NCBI RefSeq assembly: GCF_002086815.1
Contig: NZ_MVID01000029.1
Location: forward strand, 21,135-85,134
DNA: 64,000 nucleotides
Direction: 5' to 3'
DNA from: Mycolicibacterium parafortuitum
GTDB lineage: Bacteria; Actinomycetota; Actinomycetes; Mycobacteriales; Mycobacteriaceae
This document shows positions 41,982 to 51,085 of the stretch, in pieces. The position numbers and the translations under genes were made by a program. Each line of letters begins with the position of its first letter. Position 1 is the first letter of the stretch. A model generated the notes under the pieces. The model ran no database searches, was not told the DNA's origin, and saw only the letters and a program-made list of their open reading frames with translations.

Positions 41982-43885
41982 GCCGGCAGGCCGAGCCGGG
42001 CAAGGCGATCGCGAAGGCGCCGACCCAGGAACGCTCCGCCCGGGCCCGGCGCACCCGCCAGCCCGCTCCCCCGACCGGTTTGCGCAGTGCGTCGTTCGTG
42101 TTCCGGCACCGCGCGGGCAATGCGGCGATCTTCCTGCTCCTCGTCATCGCGGCCGCCCAGCTGTTCACGCTCCAGGTGCCCAAGGCCGAGGGGCTGCGCG
42201 CCGAGGCGGCCGGTCAGCTCAAGGTCACCGACATCGATCCCGCGCTGCGCGGGTCGATCGTCGACCGCAACGGCGACAAGCTAGCCTTCACGATCGAGGC
42301 CAGGGCGCTGACGTTCCAGCCGGTCCGGGTGCGCAAGCAACTCGACGAGGCCAGGGCGAAGTCCAGCGACGCACCCGAACCCGACGCCCGGCTGCGGGAG
42401 ATCGCCGCCGAGGTGTCGCAACGGTTGGGCGGTAAACCCGACACCGCGACCGTCCTCAAGAAGCTGCGCAGCAACGAGACGTTCGTCTATCTCGCCCGTG
42501 CGGTCGACCCGGCCATCTCCGACGCGATCATCAAGAAGTTCCCCGAGGTCGGCGCCGAGCGCCAGGATCTGCGCCAGTATCCCGGCGGGTCGCTGGCCGC
42601 CAACATCATCGGCGGCATCGACTGGGACGGGCACGGCCTTCTCGGGCTTGAGGATTCGCTGGACTCCGTGCTCGCGGGCACCGACGGATCGGTCACCTAC
42701 GACCGCGGTTCCGACGGTGTGGTCATCCCGGGCAGCTACCGGAACCGCCATCACGCCGTCAACGGTTCGACGGTCGAGCTGACCATCGACGACGACATCC
42801 AGTTCCACGTGCAGCAGCAGGTGCAGCTGGCCAAGGACGCCTCCGGGGCCAAGAACGCCTCGGCCGTCGTGCTCGACGCCAAAACCGGTGAGGTGCTGGC
42901 GATGTCGAACGACAACACGTTCAACCCGGCGCAGGACATCAGCCGTCAGGATCACCGCCAACTGGGCAACCTGCCGGTGTCGTCGCCGTTCGAGCCCGGC
43001 TCGGTGAACAAGATGATCACCGCCGCCGCGGTGATCGAGAACAAGCTGACCACCCCGGACGAGGTGCTGCAGGTCCCCGGCTCCATCCACATGGGCGGCG
43101 TCACCGTCGGCGACGCGTGGGAGCACGGCGTGATGCCTTACACCACAACGGGTGTGTTCGGGAAGTCGTCGAACGTCGGGACGCTGATGCTGGCGCAGCG
43201 GCTCGGGCCGGAGAAGTTCGCCGACATGCTCAGGCTGTTCGGCCTCGGGCAGCGCACCGGGGTCGGGCTGCCCGGTGAGAGCCCGGGCCTGGTCCCGCCG
43301 ATCGATCAGTGGTCGGGCAGCACCTTCTCCAATCTCCCGATCGGGCAGGGTCTTTCGATGACCCTGTTGCAGATGACCGCGATCTACCAGGCCATCGCCA
43401 ACGACGGTGTGCGGATCCCGCCGCGAATCCTCAAGGCGACCGTCGCGCCCGACGGAAGCCGCAGCGAGGAGCCTCGCCCGGACGGTATCCGGGTGGTGTC
43501 CGCCGAGACCGCGCGCACCGTGCGCGACATGTTCCGGTCGGTGGTGCAGCGCGATCCGCGCGGCATCCAGCAGGGCACGGGCCCGCAGGCCGCCGTCGAG
43601 GGATACCAGATCGCGGGCAAGACCGGCACCGCCCAGCAGATCAACCCCGCGTGCGGCTGCTACTACAGCGACGTCTACTGGATCACCTTCGCCGGGATGG
43701 CCCCGGCCGACGACCCCCGCTACGTGATCGGCGTGATGCTCGACGCGCCGCATCGCGCCGCCGACGGCTCGCCGGGCTCCTCGGCCGCGCCGCTGTTCCA
43801 CACCATCGCGTCGTGGCTGCTGCAGCGGGAGAACGTGCCGCTGTCGCCGGATCCGGGTGCGCCGCTGACGCTTCAGGCCGGGTGA
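41978..43885 (+). CDS. pbpB: septal penicillin-binding protein PbpB (FtsI, PBP3)
   Basis: A 635-aa class B transpeptidase. Basic cytoplasmic start, one membrane segment (about 48-66), a dimerisation/pedestal domain with RGSIVDRNGDKLAFT, then the transpeptidase domain. The catalytic motifs are S342-x-x-K345 (GSVNK), S397-S-N (KSSNVG) and K548-TG (AGKTGTAQ). NPACGCYYSDVYW contains a CxC pair after KTG. It cross-links septal peptidoglycan and is a beta-lactam target. It starts inside the ftsL stop (GTGA) and ends 46 bp before murE, with no PE_PGRS block between. Confidence 0.95.
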   Translation: MSRQAEPGKAIAKAPTQERSARARRTRQPAPPTGLRSASFVFRHRAGNAAIFLLLVIAAAQLFTLQVPKAEGLRAEAAGQLKVTDIDPALRGSIVDRNGDKLAFTIEARALTFQPVRVRKQLDEARAKSSDAPEPDARLREIAAEVSQRLGGKPDTATVLKKLRSNETFVYLARAVDPAISDAIIKKFPEVGAERQDLRQYPGGSLAANIIGGIDWDGHGLLGLEDSLDSVLAGTDGSVTYDRGSDGVVIPGSYRNRHHAVNGSTVELTIDDDIQFHVQQQVQLAKDASGAKNASAVVLDAKTGEVLAMSNDNTFNPAQDISRQDHRQLGNLPVSSPFEPGSVNKMITAAAVIENKLTTPDEVLQVPGSIHMGGVTVGDAWEHGVMPYTTTGVFGKSSNVGTLMLAQRLGPEKFADMLRLFGLGQRTGVGLPGESPGLVPPIDQWSGSTFSNLPIGQGLSMTLLQMTAIYQAIANDGVRIPPRILKATVAPDGSRSEEPRPDGIRVVSAETARTVRDMFRSVVQRDPRGIQQGTGPQAAVEGYQIAGKTGTAQQINPACGCYYSDVYWITFAGMAPADDPRYVIGVMLDAPHRAADGSPGSSAAPLFHTIASWLLQRENVPLSPDPGAPLTLQAG

Positions 43886-43931
43886 AAAGGCGGCGCGACG
43901 GGGGAATCGGACCTCCGGTGATCGGTACTGT

Positions 43932-45461
43932 GTGATCGCCATGAATCTGCGCCCCACCCATCCCGTCGGTCTCCCGCTCTCCGCGCTCTCCGGCCTGGTG
44001 TCCGCCGAGCCCGTCCCCGCGGTGCCGGACGTCCAGGTCACCGGTGTGACGCTGCGCGGGCAGGACGCGGTGCCGGGGGACCTGTTCGCCGCGCTGCCCG
44101 GCGCGAAGGCCCACGGTGCGCGCTACGCCGCCGACGCCGTCACGCGCGGCGCTGTCGCGGTGCTGACCGACCCCGAAGGCGCGGCCGAGGCCGGCGACCT
44201 CGGGGTCCCGGTGTTGCTGCACCCGAACCCGCGCGCCGTGCTCGGCGAGGTCGCATCGGCGGTCTACGGTCGGCCGTCGCAGAAGCTGCGGGTGATCGGG
44301 GTGACCGGCACCTCGGGCAAGACCACCACGACCTACCTGGTCGAGGCGGGTTTGCGGGCGGCGGGCCGGGTCGCGGGCCTGATCGGCACCGTCGGGGTCC
44401 GCATCGACGGGCACCAACAGCCGGGTGGCCTGACGACGCCGGAGGCCCCCGACCTGCAGGCGCTGCTCGCGGTGATGCTGGAGCAGGGGGTGGACACCGT
44501 GGTGATGGAGGTGTCCAGCCACGCGCTGACGCTCGGCCGGGTGGACGGCGTCTGCTTCGCCGTCGGCGGTTTCTCCAACCTGTCGCGCGACCACCTCGAC
44601 TTCCACCCGACCATGCAGGACTACTTCGAGGCCAAGGCCCGGCTGTTCGACCCGGCCTCACCGATCCACGCCCAGCAGGCGGTGGTGTGCGTCGACGACG
44701 AGTGGGGCAGGGCCCTGACCGAGCGTGTCCCGGACGCGGTGACCGTCAGCGCCACCGGGCCCGCCGACTGGCACGTGGACGAGATCCGCTCGGTCGACGG
44801 CGGTGTGCAGGATTTCCTGGCGGTCGACCCGGCCGGGGTGCACCACGGTCTGGAGATCGGGTTGCCCGGCGGCTACAACATCGCGAACTGTCTGCTCGCG
44901 GTCGCGCTGCTGGATGCGGTCGGTGTGTCGCCGGAACAGGCCGCGCCCGGGCTGCGGGATGCGACGGTGCCGGGACGGCTGGAGGCCGTGGACCGCGGAC
45001 AGGAATTCCTTGCGCTGGTCGACTACGCCCACAAACCAGGTGCGCTGCAGGCGGTGCTGCAGACCCTGCGCGCCCAGTGCACGGGACGCCTGGCGGTGGT
45101 GTTCGGCGCAGGCGGCAACCGGGACCAGGGCAAGCGTGAACCGATGGGCCGGGTCGCGGCCGAACTGGCCGACCTGGTCGTGGTCACCGACGACAACCCG
45201 CGCGACGAGGATCCGGCCGAGATCCGCGCGGCGATCCTGCGCGGCGCCGGGGTCGCCGTCGGCGAGGTCGTCGAGATCGGGGACCGGCGTGCGGCCATCG
45301 CCCACGCGGTGGCCTGGGCGGGTACCGGCGACATCGTGCTGATCGCGGGCAAGGGACACGAGGCCGGCCAGACCAGCCGCGGACACACCACGCCATTCGA
45401 CGACCGCGAGGAACTGGCCGCGGCGCTGGACGCGCTGCAGACTGGGCGGTCGCCGCGATGA
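43932..45461 (+). CDS. murE: UDP-N-acetylmuramoyl-L-alanyl-D-glutamate-2,6-diaminopimelate ligase
   Basis: A 509-aa Mur ligase (506 if the ATG at 43941 is used). ATP loop VIGVTGTSGKTTTTYLVEAG; substrate region SSHALTLGRVDG and NLSRDHLDFHPTMQDYF with the carbamylated-Lys region FEAKARLF. The C-terminal DNPRDEDP is the meso-diaminopimelate selectivity motif, fitting mycobacterial peptidoglycan. It adds the third residue of the stem peptide in the cytosol. The murF ATG overlaps its stop. A TACTGT hexamer just before the GTG could give a weak internal promoter. Confidence 0.95.
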   Translation: MIAMNLRPTHPVGLPLSALSGLVSAEPVPAVPDVQVTGVTLRGQDAVPGDLFAALPGAKAHGARYAADAVTRGAVAVLTDPEGAAEAGDLGVPVLLHPNPRAVLGEVASAVYGRPSQKLRVIGVTGTSGKTTTTYLVEAGLRAAGRVAGLIGTVGVRIDGHQQPGGLTTPEAPDLQALLAVMLEQGVDTVVMEVSSHALTLGRVDGVCFAVGGFSNLSRDHLDFHPTMQDYFEAKARLFDPASPIHAQQAVVCVDDEWGRALTERVPDAVTVSATGPADWHVDEIRSVDGGVQDFLAVDPAGVHHGLEIGLPGGYNIANCLLAVALLDAVGVSPEQAAPGLRDATVPGRLEAVDRGQEFLALVDYAHKPGALQAVLQTLRAQCTGRLAVVFGAGGNRDQGKREPMGRVAAELADLVVVTDDNPRDEDPAEIRAAILRGAGVAVGEVVEIGDRRAAIAHAVAWAGTGDIVLIAGKGHEAGQTSRGHTTPFDDREELAAALDALQTGRSPR

Positions 45462-46978
45462 TCGAGTTGACGCTGGCCCAGGTCGCCGAGATCGTCGGTG
45501 GCCGTCTCTCCGACGTGTCTGCCGCCGAGGCCGAACGCATCCGTATCACCGGCACCGTCGAGTTCGACTCGCGCGCGGTGACCGAGGGCGGACTGTTCCT
45601 CGCGCTGCCCGGAGCCCGCACCGACGGGCACGACTTCGCCGCCGCCGCCGTCGAATCGGGTGCCGCGGCGGTGCTGGCCGCCCGCCCGGTCGGCGTGCCC
45701 GCCGTAGTGGTAGATCCCGTAGTGGTAGATCCCGTCGTGGTCGATCCGGTGGTGGAGCACCCCGCCGGTACCGCGGGGGTGCTCGAACACGACGCCGACG
45801 GTTCCGGGGCCGCGGTGCTCGCCGCGCTGGCGAAGCTGGCGGCCGCGGTCGCCGCGAAGCTCGTCGAGGGCGGGCTGACCATCATCGGCATCACCGGCTC
45901 GTCGGGCAAGACCTCGACGAAGGACCTGATCGCCGCGGTGCTCGCTCCGCTCGGCGAGGTGATCGCCCCACCCGGGTCGTTCAACAACGAACTCGGTCAC
46001 CCGTGGACGGTGCTGCGCGCGACCGAATCCACCGACTACCTGGTGCTGGAGATGTCGGCGCGGCACCCCGGCAACATCGCCGCGCTTGCCCGTATCGCAA
46101 CGCCCGCCATCGGGGCGGTGCTCAACGTCGGCACCGCGCACCTCGGCGAGTTCGGCTCCCGCGAAGCCATCGCCGCGACGAAATCCGAACTGGTGCAGGC
46201 GGTTCCGGAATCGGGCGTGGCGATCCTCAATGCGGACGACCCCGCGGTGGCCGCGATGGCGGACAAGACCGTCGCGCGGGTGGTGCGCGTCGGGCGCGAC
46301 GCCCCGGGTGCCGACGTCAGCGCCGACAGCATCAGCCTCGACCCGCTGGCGCGGCCCACGTTCACGCTGCGGGCGGGCGCCGAGACGGTACCGGTGACCC
46401 TCGCGGTGCACGGCGACCACCAGGTCTCCAATGCGTTGATCGCCGCGGCCGTCGCGTTGGAGTGCGGCGCGACGCCGCAGCAGATCGCCGCCGCGCTCGC
46501 CGCCGCCGGGCCGGTGTCGCGGCACCGGATGCAGGTCAGTACCCGGGCCGACGGTGTCACGGTGGTCAACGACGCGTACAACGCGAACCCGGACTCGATG
46601 CAGGCCGGGCTGAAAGCGCTGGCGTGGATGAGCCGGGGCGGCACACCGAAACGCCGCAGCTTCGCGGTATTGGGCGAGATGGCCGAGCTCGGCGAGGACG
46701 CCATTACCGAGCATGACCGCATCGGCCGGCTGGCGGTGCGCTTAGATGTCTCTCGACTCATCGTCGTCGGATCCGGGAGGCCTATGAGCGCCATGCTGCA
46801 CGGTGCGGTCATGGAAGGGTCGTGGGGTTCCGAGGCGACGCAGGTCGCCGACGCCGACGCGGCGCTGGCGCTGCTGCGCGACGAGCTGCGGCCCGGCGAC
46901 GTCGTGCTGGTGAAGGCCTCCAACTCCGCGGGCCTGGGTGCGCTGGCCGAGACACTGGCGACGGAGGGCGGCCGATGA
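45458..46978 (+). CDS. murF: UDP-N-acetylmuramoyl-tripeptide-D-alanyl-D-alanine ligase
   Basis: A 506-aa Mur ligase that adds D-Ala-D-Ala to the UDP-MurNAc tripeptide. N-terminal substrate domain with EFDSRAVTEGGLFLALPGARTDGHDF; ATP loop IIGITGSSGKTSTKDL; SFNNELGHPWTVL; VLNVGTAHLGEFGSREAI; VVNDAYNANPDSMQAGL. An in-frame run of VVVDP repeats occurs at residues 83-102, in a loop that is shorter in the M. tuberculosis protein. ATGA overlaps join it to murE and mraY. Confidence 0.95.
   Translation: MIELTLAQVAEIVGGRLSDVSAAEAERIRITGTVEFDSRAVTEGGLFLALPGARTDGHDFAAAAVESGAAAVLAARPVGVPAVVVDPVVVDPVVVDPVVEHPAGTAGVLEHDADGSGAAVLAALAKLAAAVAAKLVEGGLTIIGITGSSGKTSTKDLIAAVLAPLGEVIAPPGSFNNELGHPWTVLRATESTDYLVLEMSARHPGNIAALARIATPAIGAVLNVGTAHLGEFGSREAIAATKSELVQAVPESGVAILNADDPAVAAMADKTVARVVRVGRDAPGADVSADSISLDPLARPTFTLRAGAETVPVTLAVHGDHQVSNALIAAAVALECGATPQQIAAALAAAGPVSRHRMQVSTRADGVTVVNDAYNANPDSMQAGLKALAWMSRGGTPKRRSFAVLGEMAELGEDAITEHDRIGRLAVRLDVSRLIVVGSGRPMSAMLHGAVMEGSWGSEATQVADADAALALLRDELRPGDVVLVKASNSAGLGALAETLATEGGR
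45704..45763 (+). repeat. 15-bp tandem repeat inside murF
   Basis: Four 15-bp units: two identical GTAGTGGTAGATCCC copies (45704-45718 and 45719-45733), a diverged third copy GTCGTGGTCGATCCG and a fourth GTGGTGGAGCACCCC. They read VVVDP, VVVDP, VVVDP and VVEHP in the murF frame. The first two copies use GTA, a codon rare in this window, so the expansion looks recent. Confidence 0.9.
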
Positions 46979-48054
46979 GGCAGATCCTGATCGCCGTCGC
47001 GATCGCGGTGGCGGTGTCGATCCTGTTGACCCCGGCGCTGATCCGGTTGTTCACCAAACAGGGATTCGGCCACGAGATCCGTGAGGACGGGCCGCCGAGC
47101 CATCACAAGAAGCGCGGCACCCCGTCGATGGGCGGCGTCGCGATCCTGGCCGGCATGTGGGCGAGCTACTTCGGCACCCACCTGGTCGGCGTGCTGATCG
47201 ACGGCAAGGGGCCGTCGGCGTCGGGTCTGCTGGTGCTCGGCCTGGCCACCTCGCTGGGTGTGGTCGGGTTCCTCGACGACATGATCAAGTTGCGCCGGGC
47301 CCGCAACCTGGGGCTGAACAAGACCGCGAAGACGATCGGCATCCTGGTCGCGGCGGTGCTGTTCGGTGTGCTGGCGCTGCAGTTCGCCAACGCCGACGGC
47401 CTGACCCCGGGCAGCCCGGAGCTGTCCTACGTCCGCGAGATCGCGACGGTCACGCTGGCACCTGCGGTGTTCGTGCTGTTCTGCGTCGTGATCGTCAGCG
47501 CGTGGTCGAACGCGGTGAACTTCACCGACGGCCTCGACGGGCTGGCCGCCGGTGCGATGGCGATGGTGTGCGCGGCCTACGTGCTGATCACGTTCTGGCA
47601 GTTCCGCAATGCGTGCGCGACCGCGCCCGGCGTCGGCTGCTACAACGTCCGTGATCCGCTGGACCTGGCGATCATCGCGGCGGGGACCGCGGGCGCGTGT
47701 ATCGGCTTCCTGTGGTGGAACGCCGCGCCCGCCAAGATCTTCATGGGTGACACCGGATCGCTGGCGCTGGGCGGCGTGATCGCCGGCCTGTCGGTCACCA
47801 GCCGCACCGAGATGCTGGCCGTCGTGCTCGGCGCGCTGTTCGTCGCCGAGGTCACCTCGGTCGTCGTGCAGATCCTCGCGTTCCGCACCACCGGCCGCCG
47901 GGTGTTCCGGATGGCGCCGTTCCACCACCACTTCGAGTTGGTCGGCTGGGCCGAGACCACGGTGATCATCCGGTTCTGGCTGTTGACCGCGATCGCGTGC
48001 GGGCTCGGTGTCGCGCTCTTCTACAGCGAATGGCTGACCACTGTCGGGGCCTGA
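46975..48054 (+). CDS. mraY: phospho-N-acetylmuramoyl-pentapeptide transferase
   Basis: A 359-aa membrane enzyme with about ten membrane segments, exactly the length of the M. tuberculosis protein. It moves phospho-MurNAc-pentapeptide to undecaprenyl phosphate, making lipid I. The catalytic aspartates are in GFLDDMIKL and NFTDGLDGLA, and FMGDTGSLALGG and FRMAPFHHHFEL complete the family signature. ATGA overlap with murF; one base separates its stop from murD. Confidence 0.95.
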   Translation: MRQILIAVAIAVAVSILLTPALIRLFTKQGFGHEIREDGPPSHHKKRGTPSMGGVAILAGMWASYFGTHLVGVLIDGKGPSASGLLVLGLATSLGVVGFLDDMIKLRRARNLGLNKTAKTIGILVAAVLFGVLALQFANADGLTPGSPELSYVREIATVTLAPAVFVLFCVVIVSAWSNAVNFTDGLDGLAAGAMAMVCAAYVLITFWQFRNACATAPGVGCYNVRDPLDLAIIAAGTAGACIGFLWWNAAPAKIFMGDTGSLALGGVIAGLSVTSRTEMLAVVLGALFVAEVTSVVVQILAFRTTGRRVFRMAPFHHHFELVGWAETTVIIRFWLLTAIACGLGVALFYSEWLTTVGA

Positions 48055-48055
48055 C

Positions 48056-49504
48056 GTGGAGGGCCTTGTCGGGCTGTCCGTTCTGGTCACCGGCGCGCGG
48101 GTGACCGGCGAGGCGATCCTGGCGGCACTGACCTCGCTCGGGGCGCGGCCCACCGTCACCGACGACAGCGAGCCGGCGCGCGCCGCGCTGGCCCAGCGCG
48201 GCGTCGACGTCGCCGCTCCGGCCGACGCGGTGGCCCGTATCTCCGGCTTCGACCTGGTCGTGACCAGCCCCGGGTTCCCGCCGACGGCGCCGGTGCTGGC
48301 CGCGGCCGCCGCGCACGGTGTCCCGGTGTGGGGCGACGTCGAGCTGGCCTGGCGGCTGGACCGGTCGGGCCGGTTCGGTCCGCCCCGGAAGTGGCTCGTG
48401 GTGACCGGCACGAACGGCAAGACCACCACCACCTCGATGCTGTTCGCGATGCTGGAGGCCGCCGGCAGGAGCGCGGTGCTGTGCGGCAACATCGGCGATC
48501 CGGTGCTGGCGATGCTGGACAGACCGGCCGAGGTGCTGGCCGTCGAACTGTCCAGCTTCCAGCTGCACTGGGCGCCGTCGCTGCGGCCCGAGGCCGGCGC
48601 GGTACTCAACGTGGCCGAGGACCACCTCGACTGGCACGGCTCGATGGCGGCCTACGCGCAGGACAAGGGCCGCGCGCTGACCGGTCGGGTCGCTGTCGGC
48701 GGGCTCGACGATCCGATCGCGGCCGGGCTGCTGGCCGATGCGCCTGCGCCGGTGAAGGCCGGGTTCCGGCTCGGCGAGCCGGGGCCGGGCGAACTGGGCG
48801 TGCGCGACGGCGTGCTGGTCGACAACGCGTTCGGCGACGGTCTGGTGCTCGCGCCCGCGGACAGCATCACCGTCGGTGGTCCGGTCGGCGTACTCAACGC
48901 GCTGGCCGCGGCGGCACTGGCCCGCGCGGTGGATGTGCCCGCGGACGCGATCGCCACCGCGCTGGCGGGCTTCCAGGTCGGCAGGCACCGCGCCGAGGTG
49001 GTCGCGACCGCAGACGGCATCACCTACGTCGACGATTCGAAGGCCACCAACCCGCACGCCGCGCACGCGTCGATCAGCGCGTTCCCGCGGGTGGTGTGGA
49101 TCGCGGGCGGGTTGCTCAAAGGCGCCTCGGTCGACGAGTTGGTCGCCGCGACGGCCGATCGGCTGGCCGGTGCGGTGCTGATCGGCCGTGATCGCGCGGC
49201 CGTCGGTAACGCTTTGGCGCGACACGCGCCGGATGTCCCCGTCGTCGAGCTTGTGACGGGGGAGGATTCTGTGGTGCTTGAGAAAGATGAGTCTGGTGTT
49301 ACTCGTGTGACTCGAGTGGTTCAGGTGGGGGAGCAGTCGCTGTCCGAGGCGGTGATGGGCGCCGCCGTCGACGCCGCACAGCGCCTGGCCCGGCCCGGCG
49401 ACACCGTGCTGCTGGCCCCCGCCGGTGCATCATTCGACCAGTTCAGCAGCTACGGCCATCGCGGTGACGCGTTCGCCGCGGCGGTCCACGCAGCGCTGCG
49501 GTAA
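48056..49504 (+). CDS. murD: UDP-N-acetylmuramoylalanine-D-glutamate ligase
   Basis: A 482-aa Mur ligase that adds D-Glu to UDP-MurNAc-L-Ala. The N-terminal Rossmann part starts VLVTGARVTGEAIL; the ATP loop is VVTGTNGKTTTTSML; VAVELSSFQLHW, NVAEDHLDWHGSM and YVDDSKATNPHAA mark the substrate and nucleotide sites. The GTG lies one base after the mraY stop. The gene stretch 49258-49330 has lower GC and different codons than its neighbours but stays in frame. Confidence 0.94.
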   Translation: MEGLVGLSVLVTGARVTGEAILAALTSLGARPTVTDDSEPARAALAQRGVDVAAPADAVARISGFDLVVTSPGFPPTAPVLAAAAAHGVPVWGDVELAWRLDRSGRFGPPRKWLVVTGTNGKTTTTSMLFAMLEAAGRSAVLCGNIGDPVLAMLDRPAEVLAVELSSFQLHWAPSLRPEAGAVLNVAEDHLDWHGSMAAYAQDKGRALTGRVAVGGLDDPIAAGLLADAPAPVKAGFRLGEPGPGELGVRDGVLVDNAFGDGLVLAPADSITVGGPVGVLNALAAAALARAVDVPADAIATALAGFQVGRHRAEVVATADGITYVDDSKATNPHAAHASISAFPRVVWIAGGLLKGASVDELVAATADRLAGAVLIGRDRAAVGNALARHAPDVPVVELVTGEDSVVLEKDESGVTRVTRVVQVGEQSLSEAVMGAAVDAAQRLARPGDTVLLAPAGASFDQFSSYGHRGDAFAAAVHAALR

Positions 49505-49516
49505 CCGGGCGCGCCA

Positions 49517-51085
49517 GTGAGCAACATCCTGAGCCGGTTGCGCCACCGCCGCGCCAACCCGGCCGCCTCGCCGGATGCCGCGGTCTCCGCGGCCGACGGT
49601 GCGCTGCCCATGCCGCGCACCCGCGTCGGGGCGTGGCTGGGCCGCCCGATGACGTCGTTCCACCTGATCGTCGCGATCACCGTGCTGCTGCTCACCATGG
49701 GCCTGACGATGGTGCTGTCGGCCTCCGGTGTCTACTCCTACGACCAGGAGGGCTCACCCTGGTCGGTGTTCGCCAAGCAGTTGCTGTGGACGATCATCGG
49801 GCTGTTCGGGTTCTATATCGCGCTGCGGCTGCCCGTCGCGGTGATGCGGAGGTTCGCGTTCACCGGGTTCGCGTTCACGATCGTGCTGCTGGTGCTGGTG
49901 CTGATTCCCGGAATCGGCAAGGTGGCCAACGGTTCCCGCGGCTGGTTCGTCGTCGCCGGGTTCTCGATGCAGCCCTCGGAGCTGGCCAAGATCGCGTTGG
50001 CGATCTGGGGTGCGCACCTGCTCGCCGCGCGGCGCATGGAGCACGCGTCGCTGCGCGAGATGCTGGTGCCCCTGGTGCCCGCCACGGTGATCGCGCTGGC
50101 GCTGATCGTCGCGCAGCCCGACCTCGGGCAGACGCTGTCGATGGGCGTCATCCTGCTCGGCCTGCTCTGGTACGCGGGCCTGCCGCTGCGGGTGTTCCTG
50201 GCCTCGCTCGGTGCGGTGCTGGTCTCCGGTGTCGTGCTGGCCCTGGCCGAGGGCTACCGCTCGGCGCGCGTGCAGTCCTGGCTGAACCCCGGCGCCGACA
50301 GCCAGGGCGCGGGCTATCAGGCCCGGCAGGCCCGGTTCGCGCTGGCCAACGGCGGCGTCTTCGGCGACGGTCTCGGGCAGGGCACCGCCAAGTGGAACTA
50401 CCTGCCCAACGCGCACAACGACTTCATCTTCGCGATCATCGGCGAGGAACTCGGCTTCGTCGGCGCCGCGGGCCTGCTGGTGCTGTTCGGCCTGTTCGGC
50501 TACACCGGGATGCGCATCGCGCGCCGCTCGGCCGACCCGTTCCTGCGCCTGCTCACCGCCACCGCGACGCTGTGGATCCTGTCCCAGGTCTTCATCAACG
50601 TCGGCTACGTCGTCGGCCTGCTGCCCGTGACGGGTCTGCAGTTGCCGCTGATCTCCTCGGGCGGCACCTCGACGGCGACCACGCTGTTCATGATCGGCAT
50701 CATGGCCAACGCCGCCCGTCACGAACCGGAGGCGGTCGCCGCGCTGCGCGCCGGCCGCGACGACCGGGTCAACCGCTTCCTGCGGCTGCCGTTGCCCGCG
50801 CCCTACGTCCCGACCCGCACCGAGGCGCTGCGCGACCGGTTGCGCAAGCGTCCGGAGCGCACCGGGAAGCCGAAGAAGGCGGCCAAGCCTGCAAAATCGG
50901 GAAAGGCCGCGAAATCGGGGAAGGCGGCACGAGCCGAGAAGCCCGAGAAGAAGAAGCCGCGGGCCCGCACCACCTCGACCGCGCGCCACCCGGTGCGGTC
51001 GGGACGGTCCTCCGGCGACTACGGTGATACCCGGCGTAATCAGGGCCGACGGGCCCGCACACTGGAAGGTCAGCGTTACGGGTGA
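49517..51085 (+). CDS. ftsW: septal peptidoglycan polymerase FtsW
   Basis: A 522-aa SEDS-family glycosyltransferase with ten membrane segments (about 55-405). SEDS marks include GSRGWFVVAGFSMQPSELAKIA, NAHNDFIFAIIGEELGFVG (with the catalytic Asp region) and GLQLPLISSGGTSTATTL. It polymerises lipid II at the septum together with PbpB. The C-terminal 110 residues are cytoplasmic and rich in Lys, Ala and Arg (KAAKPAKSGKAAKSGKAAR), a mycobacterial type of tail that may bind FtsZ. A GTG start 12 bp after murD; GTGA overlap with murG. Confidence 0.94.
   Translation: MSNILSRLRHRRANPAASPDAAVSAADGALPMPRTRVGAWLGRPMTSFHLIVAITVLLLTMGLTMVLSASGVYSYDQEGSPWSVFAKQLLWTIIGLFGFYIALRLPVAVMRRFAFTGFAFTIVLLVLVLIPGIGKVANGSRGWFVVAGFSMQPSELAKIALAIWGAHLLAARRMEHASLREMLVPLVPATVIALALIVAQPDLGQTLSMGVILLGLLWYAGLPLRVFLASLGAVLVSGVVLALAEGYRSARVQSWLNPGADSQGAGYQARQARFALANGGVFGDGLGQGTAKWNYLPNAHNDFIFAIIGEELGFVGAAGLLVLFGLFGYTGMRIARRSADPFLRLLTATATLWILSQVFINVGYVVGLLPVTGLQLPLISSGGTSTATTLFMIGIMANAARHEPEAVAALRAGRDDRVNRFLRLPLPAPYVPTRTEALRDRLRKRPERTGKPKKAAKPAKSGKAAKSGKAARAEKPEKKKPRARTTSTARHPVRSGRSSGDYGDTRRNQGRRARTLEGQRYG

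Noticed and set aside
46036..48609. A 857-aa minus-strand open frame antisense to murF, mraY and murD
   Set aside because: It is composed of Ser/Thr/Ala/Arg repeats with no domain and no ribosome binding site. It arises from third-position GC bias on the opposite strand.
49258..49330. Lower-GC patch in murD as a sign of gene transfer or insertion
   Set aside because: It stays in frame in a variable surface segment of MurD and has no repeats or ends of a mobile element.
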